Shown one piece after another: positions 37,571-50,205 of a stretch of 64,000 nt of DNA. The position numbers were made by a program, and so were the translations under genes. Origin of the DNA: Chaetorhynchus papuensis (lineage: Eukaryota > Chordata > Aves > Passeriformes > Rhipiduridae); the NCBI GenBank assembly GCA_013396525.1, contig VWYX01000394.1, positions 62,001 through 126,000 of the forward strand, read 5' to 3'. The notes below the pieces were generated by a model. That model did not search any database, was not told where the DNA came from, and worked only from the letters and a program-made list of their open reading frames with translations. Each line of letters opens with the position of its first letter. The first letter of the stretch is position 1.

Positions 37571-39725
37571 ATGAGGGGGAAGAAGCTGAGGTATTGGTTT
37601 AAATATTCCATTCACTGTATTTCCTTGGAAAATGGAGGGGTCTTTTCACAGGGAGAGTTAAGTTGGAATTGAACATCTGAAAAGGGGAGTTAAAAAACCC
37701 AAGCAAACAATGTTTATAAACTGAGGGAGAGGTGTTTACAAGAGAAATACAACCTCAAATATAATAATTTATGGAGAAAGACCACTGACAAAATGTCACC
37801 AAATACCTGAAGCACATATGGACAGGTCAGATTCTCTTCATACACTCTTCTCAAATATGAATAGTGTTAAATAGATTTTTTCTGGTATGTTAGTTGGATT
37901 TTATGTCATTTACTAGCTGAAAAAAAATCCCAAAGTAAAACATTTTCTCTGTCATAGGGCCTTATAGAAGGGTTTGGTTTGCTACTGAGGTAAATGAAAG
38001 ATGATGAACTTGGCTTTGCTGTTGCATAACCACAGATGGTGTTCTTTAGATATCCTCTACTCATGCAACAACCCCAAGCTTTTATAAATTGATTCTGGGC
38101 ATTTCTGAAGCATGACACACTTACAGCTTTCTGTGTCTAAAAGCTGAAGACATTGGCTCATCAGGATTTCCCCCCAGATTCCTCCCACTCTCTGGGATCA
38201 TTCCTGTCCTTCTGAAATGCCCTGCTTGCTTATTTCTTGAAACACCTGAGTGTCTTTCACTATTGTCAGCTTTCAGGACCTCTGTGGCTCTATTTAGTTT
38301 TTCTTGAGCCCTATTTGAGTATGGCTCTGATAGATTGGCACATCCTGGGAGTGTGCTGAGCACACATTGGTGCAGTCGCAGCTGAAGCGCACATTTGAGA
38401 AGAGCACTTCTGCATGCCATGGAAAATTACTTGTTTTACTGAGGGAAGTTATTTCTTGTCCCTGAAGGATTGCTGCTCCATCAGAGAGTATGGATTAAGA
38501 GGCATGTATGGATCCTGTAGGAGTCCATAAAAAATTCAACAGAAGTAATAGGGGTTTCTTTTGACAAGGCTCCAGCAGTGCGGTGGGGAGGTTGCCTGCT
38601 CCCCATAAACCTGCACTTCCCTGTTGGAGCAGCTGGCTCCTCAGGCAGCCAGCAAGCCAGCCTGGCAGCTGATCATCCAGGAAAGCAGTTGGAGGGGTGG
38701 GAAGCAAAGGAGCTTGGTAGCTAGCAAATCAAGAGATACATTAGAAGGATCTCATTCCCATGAAAAGTGTCAAGTTTCTGAGTTTTCATCCAAATCCAGG
38801 ATGATATATACACGTGTGTGTACATGTGTCTACGTGTAAGCAAAATAAAAGTCATATATACATATGTCTGTGTATATGTACACCTATTTTAAAATCCTAT
38901 TTCTTGTGAGAAATGTTATCCTTATTCCAGTTGACCATAATGAATTTTTGCTCTTCTCTGCCATGAAGTTTCCAAGTAGGCAACTGAAGGCCAAAATTAG
39001 GCAAGATAATTTCAGGGACCCCAGCTGATTATAAAAAATGTCATGATGTGACTGCACATCATTAAAATAAAATATGATCCAAGGCATTAGGTTAAATTGA
39101 TAGAGCAGAGCTTTTTTAGTCCTGCATTAAACAACCATCACTAAATGCTTTTTCAAGCTTTATTGAGTATGAGGAAAAGAGGAAGACAAGAGGAAATAAA
39201 TGTAAATAATTTAATTAAATTTAAAATATATATGTATGTGAAATAGGTCTTCCATGTCAGCAATGTTTGTTCTTATATTTCTCTTGTTCCTATTGTTAAG
39301 AAAAAAACATTCCTCAATTTGGCAACATTGAGAAAAAAAGATAAAGCATGAGCTGAGATGATCCTAAGCTCTTTCTGAGGACTTTCTGATCCTGGTTCTT
39401 TAAACCAAAGGGCAAATTAATGGAAATACTAAAAAAATAGAGTAGAGAAGGCTGAAAATGCTGAAATGTGTACATCACTGCTTCAAACAGAGGAGCAAGC
39501 TCTCCATTTTGGCAGCTACTGACGGAGGTGGCCAGCAGAGCCATCCTGAGGATGTTGCTTTCAGCTGGCCAAAAGCACAAGCAGTGTTTTGAGGAATGTA
39601 GTCCTGGCTGGCTGGACCAATGGATCAACCAGCCAGTGGTTTTGTCCAGCCAATGTACAGAGTAGCAGAGAGAGAGAAGACTGAGGCAGAGACACACGGG
39701 TGTCCAGTGCGTGGGTGACCATGCA
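37571..39725. other. non-coding stretch with a TG/TA-rich patch
   Basis: No gene supported. An impure alternating pyrimidine-purine patch of TATA, CACGTGTGTGTA and TATACATATG units lies at about 38,805-38,885. A GC-richer patch lies at 38,570-38,710. Confidence 0.5.
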
Positions 39726-39907
39726 CTGGAACAGAGCGCCCAGAGAGGCTGTGGAGTCTCCCTCCCTGAAGATATTTGAGAACCATCTGGATGCAATCCT
39801 GTTCAAAGTTCTCTAGGATGACCCTCCTTGACCAGGAAGGTTGGACAAGATGGCCCACTGTGGTCCTTTCCCACCTGATCCATTCTGTTATTTTGTGGGA
39901 TTCTGTG
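39726..39907 (+). mobile_element. CR1 LINE 3' end
   Basis: A clear CR1 tail in the plus orientation: 'gcactggaacagagcgccca', 'gagaggctgtggagtctccc', then 'ggttggacaagatggcccac', ending in 'gggattctgtg'. This is the standard CR1 3' untranslated region. The sequence just upstream (from about 39,480) may also be CR1-derived but is less clear. The open frames across it on the minus strand are chance. Confidence 0.9.
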
Positions 39908-40171
39908 CTTTGAAAGCACAGGTGACTGGCCTGAAGGACAAACAATACAAAGCCAAAATTACTGAATTTTAGAAACTGTTTTCCTCCCCTTGTATGTAGG
40001 ACAAAGGGAAGGTATAACAAGAAAGAAGTGTAAAAGATGCAGGAAACCTCCTCATATGAAGATTTGGTTGTCTTGAATATGGAAACCATTCCTTCCCCTA
40101 AGCCTTAAACAAGTACAGAAAAATGTTACATTTTGTTTTCTTTTAAAGAAAAAAATAATTGAACCTTATTT

Positions 40172-41030
40172 CATAGACTCATAGAATATGCTGTGTTGTA
40201 AGGGACCCACCAGGACCGTTGAGTCCAACTCCAGGCCCTGTGCAGGATACTGCAAGGGTCACACCTTGTGCCTAAGAGCATTGTCCAAACGCTTCTTGAA
40301 CTCTGTCAGGCTTGGTGCTGTGAACACTTCCCTGGGGAGCCTTTCCAGTGCTCAGCCACCCTCTGGGTGAAAAACCTTTTCCTGATATCCAACCTAAACC
40401 TCCACTGACACAGTTTCAGGCCATTCTCTCAAGTCCTGTCACTGGTCACAAGAGCGAAGAGACCGGTACTTGCCCCTCCGCTTCCCTTCTCCGCTTCCTC
40501 TTCTCCAGGCTGAGCAGACCAAGTGACCACAGCCTCTCCTGATAACGTTTCCCCTCCAGACCCTTCACTGTGCTCTTAGCCCTCCTTTCAACACTCCCTA
40601 ATACCTTAAAATCTTTCTTACACTCTGGCATCCAACACTGCCCCCAGCACTTGAGGTGAGGCCTCCCCAGCGCAGAGCAGAACAGGACAATCCCCTCCCT
40701 TGCCTGGCTGGGGATGCTGTGCCTGATGCCTCCCAGGACAGGGTTGGCCCTCCTGGCTGTCAGGGTACTGCTGACTCATGTTCAACTTTCCACCAGCCTG
40801 GACCCTGAGAACCCTTTCTGCAGCACAGCTTTCCAGCATCTTCCTCCCCAGTCTACACACATCCAGGGTTGCCCCGTTCCAGGTGCAGAATCCAGCACGT
40901 CCCTCACTGAACTTCATATTGCTGTTGATTGCTCAGGCCTCTAATTTATCGAGGTCTCTCTGCAGAGCCTCTCTGCTCTAGAAGAAGTTGACAGCTCCTC
41001 CTGATTTGCTGTTGATGGTAAATTTATTAG
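40172..41030 (-). mobile_element. CR1 LINE, about 860 bp, antisense, 5' truncated
   Basis: It begins with 'tcatagactcatagaatatg', the reverse complement of the CR1 3' end, then runs through the familiar antisense CR1 landmarks: the 'ccaactccaggccctgtgca' segment, 'acacttccctggggagcctt', 'ccaggctgagcagacc', and a final 'gacagctcctcctgatttgc' matching the region near the end of ORF2. The reading frames seen here in both directions are relics or chance frames of the element, with no intact reverse transcriptase. Confidence 0.92.
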
Positions 41031-42340
41031 ATAATGGCAAATTAAGAAGATTTTCTTTAAAAGGAGAAAAAAGTTCAAACTGAAGTTAGCAATATAATAT
41101 TTCTTTTATTGATAGTGAATTATTCTTCTCATCTGAAATACCTCAGTAATTCAATACAGTAAACCTGCAACATAAATATATCTATTGACGCCAGCATGCT
41201 TTGATCCCCTTAATACTGGCAGGCCTCTGTTGCCTCCCACTCTTGATTTTGTTAACAGTAATTTAAGCAGCAATCCTTTCAAGATAAAAGGATTACGATT
41301 CTATGAAAATATTCTCTTACAGAATTCAAACAACCATTCATAAAGCTTGTCAGGCAGCTTTATTTGCCTCGTATTCCCGTAGCACAAGACCCTGAAATCC
41401 TTGATCTGTGCTGAGTGGTTTCCTCCTGCAAGCTAGTAGGCTTAAATTTTTTTGTGGTTCAAGTTCACAAACTTTTCTTTATTGCTCCAAGCACCTGAAA
41501 AAATTCATTTTAAATGAACGAGAAATGAAATTTTAGGCTATTTGAATCACTATTTCGCTTTTACATAGAATATTGGTTTTCATCTTACTTGGTGAATCTA
41601 CATTAATTGTTTAGAAGAAAGGCTGTCAGCTGAAATAATTCAAATTCCAATCTATAACTGGAAGACAAATATGGATGAAATCTGGGGCTTCTGAAAAAGT
41701 ACATCAGTTAATTTTCATGAGGAACTAACTACCTTCAATGTGTTTAGGAGGGTCTATATGCCATTGACTAAAAATTGGAAAAAAACCTTTTGTCTTCCAA
41801 ATTTGTTTTGACTAATTCCCTAATCTGTAGTCCCAATAATGTCATTCAAGTATAAATTTACACACAGCAGAAAAACCTTTTTTTGTGCTAGTTATGACAC
41901 AATTGCAATTATGGCATCACTCATGGTAAATTCATATTATCATCTTTCTAACATAAATAGCTCCAACTTCTAATAAAGTTAGTGACATGGAGCTATTGAG
42001 GATGTGTCTAAAATTAGTTTTGAATTATTTATCTGTAGGTATGAAAATCTTTTGAATACTGAAAATTCAAAATAAAGGTGTTGAAGACAGTACATTACTA
42101 CATTTGTTAGTTCTGGATAATTAGTACTCTTAGATATTCACATATCAAAGATAAATATTTTAGATATTAATAAGAGGTTTGTCACTTACTTTGTTTTGTC
42201 TGTGATTAATTCCATAGTTGCTGGTAGGGACAATTTTCCTTTACATGTTTAAATTGGTAGAACTCTCATTCAGCAAGGGTTTCCTCTTTTTTTGGTTAAG
42301 ACCAGTGTGATAATAATAAACAAAAATGTGACAATCAGGG
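41031..42340. other. non-coding stretch
   Basis: AT-rich, no gene, no repeat recognised. Confidence 0.55.
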
Positions 42341-42345
42341 CATTT

Positions 42346-42480
42346 CTTTGAGAAGACCTCATGGTGTTTGTTCTCACTAGATTTTGCCATGAGCAAGGAA
42401 TTAAATGTGGTGATCTTCTTTGAGAAGATCTCATGGTATTTCTTCTCACAAGATTTGTGTGATGAGCACAAATTTTTTTC
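42346..42480. repeat. two-copy degenerate tandem repeat, 72-bp period
   Basis: 'ctttgagaagacctcatggt' at 42,346 recurs as 'ctttgagaagatctcatggt' at 42,418, and the following 'ttctcac-agatttt' and 'atgagca' blocks recur at the same offset. The period of 72 is a multiple of three. On the minus strand an 83-codon frame (42,241-42,492) reads through both units and repeats a His-Glu-(Ile/Val)-Phe-Ser-Lys-Lys motif. That could be chance or a relic of a repetitive coding sequence. Confidence 0.75.
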
Positions 42481-42863
42481 TCGGGCAGACAAGTTATCTC
42501 ATACTGGGAAATTCCAATTTTTTAATCCTCTGGAGCTGTCCTAGCCAGGTGTTTTTTGGAAACAGAAGCACAAGCTAATGTGAATCATACAAATGGAGCT
42601 TTGTGTTGTAAGATTCAAAAAAATCCAAGTAAGACAAAGAAAACTAGCATAAGAAGTGCTCATTTCACACAGTGTAATACTCTCATTTAAAAAAAAAAAA
42701 ATCAACTTTAACAGTAGCATGTTCAATTTCAGGTCAGTTGTGTAATTTCTAGTGCATTTTCTCAGTGGGATAGTAATGTTAGCTTATTTGTTGCCAATAG
42801 ATGGCAGTGATCACTCAGTTTCCTTCAGGAATACAAATTGTGTAACATGTCAGGTGTCGGGAG
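42481..42863. other. non-coding stretch
   Basis: AT-rich spacer with a poly-A/T run near 42,690. Nothing recognised. Confidence 0.5.
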
Positions 42864-43313
42864 ATGGGTGGATATTCGGGCACATCCTTCCACAAATCCT
42901 CAAGTTATTACTGCTGGGCTTTTAACCAGAACATTTGCATACTTTCATATGTTCCAGCATCAGGTAGTCCTTGGGTTAAGGAAACCTCTTTAGATGCTTC
43001 CTTTGAAATCAGCTCCATGGCCTGGTGTCAGCCTGCTGGACTGAAGCCTTCCCACACACAATTCAGCCCTCCTCAGGAGGTTTCTGACACGTCTCTCTTG
43101 CTTAATGGGCAGCTGCCAAGGGCGACTCAGCAGGCAGTAGCCACTCTCTTTGGAAAGGCACAGCCAAAAGCAGACTTGATGGACAGGAAGTTTTGGGGGA
43201 TGAGAATGGTGAACTGCCTGAAGAGGTGGTTTGTGTCACTGGTGATGCAAAGGATCTCCTCATCTGGTGTATGGCATAGATTCAAAATTTCTCCTTTCAC
43301 TCACTTCTTGTAG
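42864..43313 (+). other. 149-codon open frame of uncertain status
   Basis: This is the longest uninterrupted plus-strand frame from a start codon outside the gap. It encodes 149 residues with no signal peptide, membrane segment or motif that I recognise, and its composition (rich in Ser, Trp, Gln and Phe) is that of a chance frame. It ends with the stop at 43,311-43,313, where 'cttcttgtag' also looks like a splice acceptor. It could be part of an unrecognised old transposon or a non-coding transcript. I do not assert a gene. Confidence 0.15.
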
Positions 43314-46300
43314 GCAAAACATAAATGAGCTGGGTTTGCTGTGACATCAGCATGAAGGAAACAAGAGAAAAGCAAATCCTCACCAAGACACTGGTGGTGT
43401 TTTTTCTGATCCAGGTGGTATCTACTGGGCTTGAGTCTTCTGCAGCTCTCAGCAGCACGGAAGTATTTTCTTGAGTGACTCAGAGCACACAAACATTCAC
43501 TCCTTAACAAAGACCAGCCAGCCTCTTGAAGGGTCTGAGTATGCAAATGGTGAAATATGCCACGTATTCAAAATTTTCTCTTTCAGCATTTGCACAGTTT
43601 GCCAAGACACAAGGTGACTTCAGCTCAAATCTTATCTCTGACAGATGTACCTTCTCCCAACATATTTCAGTCCATGTCAAAACATCTCATAGAGGAGTTA
43701 AATATTTCCTTTGTTTTAACTACATCCATGACTACTCTCAGTGGTTTACTTTCCACTGTTTTAGAGGAAAATGGACCCTTTCCAAACATTTCGTGAGTCT
43801 TCAGGAGCCTTTGAATTGACTAATCACCACAGATTCCTTAAAGGACTTAGACATTTTACTTCTCCTTTAAATACCTAAGTCAAATCTCTAGATCCTCAAA
43901 ATACTACACTTATCTGTCACCTAATCATGGTTTCATCTGTAGTCTGAAGGGACTTCTGTTTTTATAGAGTTTCTATACATTTGATGATCAACCAGACATT
44001 GTCACTGTACAGGAGTTCCAGCAAAATGAAGAGCTTCTCTTCCGAGCTGAATGAGGCAACTCTTAGAGTAGTATTTGCCCACACATCAGCAAAGGAGAAG
44101 TGACAATGGCAGCATATTTTTGCTTATTAACACTGTGGTAAAAAATGTACTTGGAATGAAGAAAATCAAAGCTAGCTCCTTTTTCTGCTTGAAAATAAAA
44201 AGCTTTGAAACTTGACAGCTGTTCCAATTTGTACAGCTGAAAATTCACAGGAATTCACAGGAGGTGAGCACACTTTTCCTCCTTTCTAAAAATATCCCAA
44301 GCCATTACCTCATTTTCTCCTTTCAACAACCCTTTTCTCTTTCCCACCATCATTTAGATTGCATTAACATTTTCCTAACTACAGGACAAGAGTCACAGAC
44401 TTGAACATCATAAGAAAGAAACACCTATTTTCCAGCCTTGAGAGAAATGCCTGACTTCCTAGAGGAACTGGTGATGGCTGAAGATCCCCGTCAGAGACTT
44501 ACAGAAAGACAAAAGGGATGTGTACCTACAGTGCTGTAAGTACCATTTTGAATTTCTGCTTCATTTCTGGTACAGCTGACTGAACTGGGATCCAGCACAA
44601 ATTCCCTTGTCACAAAGGTCTCCTCTACTCAAAGAACCAGGTCCTCCACATCTAATCCAAAGTACTGATTAACATGAACCAGTAAATACGTGAGGAGAAC
44701 TATTTAGTAATTTTGGTGTCTTAGGATGGGAACATCTCGGGGGTTTAAGACGGATCAGGGTAGGGATGAAGAGGCATTTCTCACCTACCAAGCTTCTAAT
44801 GCATTACTGCAAACACATAGATGATCATTTTCTCTGTGTGGCTCAGTAATGAATCAGCTGATAATCGTGAGTTTTTCATTCAGATCCAAAATATCACCAA
44901 AACACCTGCTCAAGCTGTTTCGATATTTGCACTCACATGCTCATCTGGAAGTCAAAGGCGTTACAGAAAGCAAAGTATGCCCGGTCCATTTTTCTCAAAA
45001 GGTTTCCCACTTTTGTTGAAAGGTTTCCCACTTCCCCTAATTCAGAGAATGCATCCATATGTAAGAAAACATTTAAGGGAAGACTGAACAAGCCTTCAGA
45101 AAAAAATCATGAGTAAAAGGTCGCCAACTACACAAAGAAATGTGTCTTAAAACGTGCACAAATATGTATACAATTTAAACAGTTCTGAATAAGTTGGTAA
45201 GACAGAATCATCTCTTTTTTTTTCTTTCTTTGGACAGTATATTCAGAAAAAAAGTCAGACTATCTTTACATTGACTATATGGATCAACCCTTGTAAAAAA
45301 CATCTCATTACATCCATTTGAACTGCTATGTTTACCACTGAAAAATTTATATTATTCCTCTCAAGGAAGTATATATTTGTTTTTCCTATGTGGCACAAAA
45401 TATTGAATTTGGTGGCTTCCATCCTTACCTTGAAACACAAAAGAGGAGTACCTAAAGATTAGGTTCCCATTCAATAAAAGCTTGTTTAATTTGTCCTAAA
45501 AAGAGAGGAGGGTAATACAAATAAGCATATATTTAATCTGTTGTCATTCCTGCCTCTTGCCTTTGGTGCTGCCTCCATTCTGCACTCTGCATTGACTCCT
45601 TAATCGAAATCTTGAACGAGTTCATTGTCTTTCCTAGCAAAGGAGAGAACAAATCCATTAAGATGATTTGAAAACATTGGGACAGAAATAACAAGAGGAA
45701 TTCTGAACACTTACATATGAGGAGACAGAAAGCATTGGGTGCAGTCTAAACATAAGATGCAAGGAAGAAGGAGGAAACTGCAGCCAGATGGACACAATGG
45801 ACAAAGCCAGAAATATTGGAGAAGCAGCAGGAAAAAAGCGGAGGGACAACACTGCACTGGAAGATGAGTGAGCATCCTTACATGGATAGAAAGACTGCTG
45901 GACAGGAGTCTGGACTTTGAAGTGAATGAACAGATTTAAAAGCCAAATAAGAGAGATTGGTACAACAATGGTAACTAGATATGATGAGAGTTAATGAAAT
46001 CATCTATGCAAGGATTTTGCTTTTTTGTGGAAAAAAAAATCAAAAATTTTAATTTTTAACCTCTTGCCTCTCTCCTGACAGTTGCCCCAGATTATCAAGG
46101 TGTCATAGATGGTGATGACAGCAATTTTAGTAGGTTAGTCATTATATTATACTTAAGAACCACAAGTGAATGCTTCAGTTGAGGAGGCCATGGAACAACA
46201 GATAACAAATGCAGAAGTGATGTTGTTCAGGGTCATCTTCTAAAAGCTTTAGCAGTGCTAGGAAATGTGCAGGCAGCTTTGGCTAAGTCTAGATCCTGTT

Positions 46301-49300
46301 ACAACAATGAATACAGCATAATTTCCTTCCATTACATTTATGAAATAATTTATTATTATAAAATTTATTAAATACAACTGAATTGCCTTTTGTTACATTT
46401 ATGTTCATATAAATGGCACATGATAAAATACAGCAAAATTTTTAAGTTATTCATAGGTTCTCCCAAATTCAACGAAACTAAGAGCAATCCAATATTATTC
46501 TTTCACTCACTGCAACCCAGATAATGAAATTCAAGCTGTGACTGTTTAGATGTGGAAGCACAAGATGTGATCCAGAACTGAGTAACTTCAAATGGGACCC
46601 CCCTAACTTTGTTTTGAAGTAGAAACAGACTTAATCTGATATTACTTCCCATGTAAACTAATCTAGTCTGGGTATGCTCAGGAGAACTAATACTTACCGT
46701 GGTACAAACAGCTCAAGAAGGACAAAAGAAAAATAGCAAATAATCCGTTGTATTTTTAGGATTCCTCCAACATGACAGGCTCAGCTGAATTGGGCAAAAT
46801 TTGAACCCAAAACACAGAACTTGCATCCAATGTTCTTTATAACAGTTCATTCCTTTATTGCACCTGTTTTATTGGTGGTAACAATAATATCCAACATCAT
46901 TCCCCTTTCAATATTATTCAAAAGGAGAAGAGAATGGAAAAGAAGGGATAGAATCTGAAACAAAGAAAACGAGTTGAATTGTGTCTGCTCTCCTGCCTTA
47001 GCTTCCAAAACTAATTAGCCAGGAAGCTTTTAAAAATGAGTGTACATATACTGCCTAATTTCTCTTCATATATAGATCTGTGTTTAATTTCTCCTTAGAT
47101 CTCTTTTCTGTTTTGAGTCTAGAATCAGCCAGAATCATAGATCATATTTTTGACATGTGCTTCACTAGATTTCATTTCAGTGTAAAATTTTAACTTAGCT
47201 GTGGCCCAGACTTTCACAGCTGACTCAGTGCATGACATCCATAAATAACTTAATTTATGACACAGAACTTAGAGCCATCAAGACAAGATGCCAGGAAGTT
47301 TTCTCAGTTCAGAATGCCTTTTTTCATGTGAGCCTTGATTAGTGTCAATAATTTTTCTTTGACCTTTAAAGAAAGGAGTTCAGTCTTCTCACTCCTAAAC
47401 TCCAGCCACAGATTGCTTGATGATTTCTCGAGTCTCCAGACAGTGCCAGAAGAGTTGCCAGAACAGCAGTACTTCTCTTATTTATGAAATCCATTGGTTT
47501 CTCATTCAACTCTGAATAATTCCAGAGTTATTACTGCTTGCTTTAAATCTGCCTGAGGGTTTTTTGTTTCAGAAACATGAGAATATACCTCATTTTTTCA
47601 TCTGTTACAGTAGCTCTGAAACATACACGCTCTTTATCTAATTGGCTTCAGAATAACAGTCATGATTTTATTGACTTCAGGATCAGAGTGACAGATTTGT
47701 TGCTGTAATCTAAGATAAATCTGATGGAAAAGAAGTCATTAAGAGGTTGAAAACACAGTTTTTAAATTTTGAATGCTTGGAAAAGTAGGAAAACATTATT
47801 AGATATTTAATTCTGTATTGAGGTCTATAACAAGCATATTTCATAATGCATTTAATATATTAGAATCAATCCATTCATAAAAGATTAGTAAACCAAGATT
47901 GGTAATTGAGAACAGGTGCCAATCTGTTGCTCTAACCATACAGTTCTTGATGCAGTGAGAGATGCACAGAGAGAACACAACAGCAGCTCAGCAATATATA
48001 TAGATATAACCCATATTTGGGTGAGGAACAGCCTCTCACTTAATGAGATCCTATGCATAACAGACAGGCTTTTAAAAGAGAAAATCCACCCAGAGTAGTT
48101 AGTCACTGACAGAAATGCTTGGACCAAATCCTTCCATGGGTTTCAAAGATCAGAGCTCCTCTGTCCATCCCTGTTTTATAACAGAGATTGCATTTGAGTT
48201 GGAAAAATACTTAATTGGAACATTAGTTGAGTTAATATATAAGAGTTGTTGTCGTTTACCAAATGCACTGGGATGGGAGGGGAGGCAAAATGATACAACC
48301 TGAGACTGATGCCATCGCAGCTTCACCAGTCAGGATCATTTCCAGGTCACACAGAGAAGTTCCAGTGGATGCTGACCCTGTTAAATGTAGGTGGTTTAGC
48401 TCCTTCAGCAGCTTTTTAAAGATTCCTTTTCTCTTGTGCATTCTATTCACTGACATAGCCAGAAGAAAGTTTACAGAAGACTTGGGGCTAGGTTTGAATC
48501 TACTCATTTCAAAGGAATGGCTATGTTAAAATAAAAGACCAAATTTGACATGCGATAAAACAACAAATGCATTTTAATATTTCACCCAAAGTTTGTCCTA
48601 GAATAGTTATCTTGGTGATAACATAGATTTGTTCAATCATGACAGATACGTAATACCTTTCTCTCCTGGTTTCTGGCTTACTTGCCATGGCTCTAATTAG
48701 AAAAATCTCATTTGTGAACCCCAAACATTTCATATTAACTCATAAGTATTAAAACACAACACAATCTCTTTATAAACAGGAATTACATCTTGGATTAAAC
48801 ACATTCTCAGGCATATAAATAGAGGCTAAAAACTCAAAATACTGTGCACAGTTCTAACCTACAAAGTTAAGAAAGGGTAAATGCAATAAAGATCACAGTA
48901 CCAAAACAAAATTATCAGCTGGGAAAAATAATCAATTACCAACTCTAACTAAATTTTGAAAATATTAGAGCTAGAGTCCACCAAGTTATTAAGAGTACGA
49001 GCTGCTGCAAATAGAAAAAAGGTGGTCAAAACAGTAATATTACAGCCACAGACCTTAGGGATATACAAACAGATGGCAAAAAAAAAAAAAGGTTTACATG
49101 GCTAACATACCAACATTTACTTGAGAACCCAAATGCCCTAAATAGGACTCTGGGAGAAAAAGCAATTCCCTAGTAGGCAATACATGTATTGCCTTTGAAA
49201 CACAACATCCCTGATCCACCTCCTTTTGAACTCTGATCAAGTCCAATCAAGAGGATGGTCAAGACAGATGATCTTTATTGCAGAAAAGAGATGCGAGGAA

Positions 49301-49944
49301 AATAAGTTTCACAACCATCCCATTCCCTCTGACTCACTTCTTTTTCCACTTTTCTTTCAAAAGGGACCTGTGACAGATCGTCTCTGCAGTTACCCATCAT
49401 AGTTGATAGAAATGTAAATTCAAGATCAGAAAGGCTTTACAAATGTTTAACTACCTGTTGCACTGACTATGAGGCATGGAGATAGCACAAGCAGCAGGTA
49501 CCTAAAGAAATAAAGGTTCATCCACCACGTAAAGGAAAGGGTCTGCAGTAACACCCACCCAAGGGAAAAATGGGAATTGTGCCAACTGAATTTCAAAGTG
49601 GGCTTGCAGAGTGAACTTTCCTGTAAACTTCTTAAGTTTCAATTTCATCAAAAGCTTTTAATGTAGCTCTAGTTTGGATTTGACACATGTTTTAATTGAG
49701 TCCACCACAGTTAATGCAAACCCCACAAGTGGATATGGAAGAAGGCACTGAGGGTCCCATGGATTATACAAGGGAAGAAGTTGGGTTGTGAAATATTTTT
49801 GCACAAATTTAGTCTCTCGAAATTATAGCAACATCACTACGCTCAGTACAATGTACTTAAAATCACTCATTTTCTTTAATTTTGCTATAGTTCCGTTGTT
49901 GTTTTAAACATGTCTCAAAAGAATCCTTCTAATTCAGTATTATA
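43314..49944. other. long non-coding stretch
   Basis: No supported gene. Small features: two copies of AAGGTTTCCCACTT separated by 7 bases at about 44,998-45,035, a doubled 'attcacagga' near 44,245-44,262, a purine-rich stretch around 45,690-45,880, and a short TA-rich run near 47,995. Confidence 0.5.
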
Positions 49945-50165
49945 TTCAGTAATAGAAAATCATAGAACTGTTAAGGTTGGAAAAGACCTCCAAGATAACT
50001 TGGTTGAAGGTTTAACTCAGCACCACCATGCTCACCACTAAACCATGCTCCCTTATGTTCAGTAATAGAAAATCATAGAACAGTTAAGGTTGGAAAAGAC
50101 CTCCAAGATAACTTGGTTGAAGGTTTAACTCAGCACCACCATGCTCACCACTAAACCATGTTCCC
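49945..50165. repeat. 113-bp tandem duplication within a CR1 fragment
   Basis: The unit starting 'ttcagtaatagaaaatcata' at 49,945 recurs at 50,058, a period of 113. The copies differ at only two positions over about 105 aligned bases (T/A after 'catagaac' and C/T in 'accatgctccc'). Only the second copy continues into the rest of the CR1 sequence, so the first was produced by duplication of the element's end plus a little flank. Confidence 0.95.
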
Positions 50166-50205
50166 AAGTGCCACATCCACAAATCTTTTAAATACCTCCA
50201 GGTAT
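49961..50205 (-). mobile_element. CR1 LINE fragment, antisense, internally duplicated
   Basis: 'catagaactgttaaggttgg' then 'aaaagacctccaagata', 'caccactaaaccatg' and 'aaatcttttaaatacctcca' are antisense CR1 3' landmarks. The first about 100 bases are present twice because of the tandem duplication. Confidence 0.85.

Noticed and set aside
38805..38885. Possible TG microsatellite
   Set aside because: Too impure and short to annotate as a microsatellite. Mentioned only as an alternating patch.
39314..40089. Minus-strand frames of 160 and 154 codons
   Set aside because: They overlap each other in different frames and read antisense through a CR1 tail and flanking DNA. There are no splice signals or recognisable motifs.
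40188..40981. Several frames of 60-99 codons on both strands
   Set aside because: They fall inside the antisense CR1 LINE and do not form an intact reverse transcriptase.
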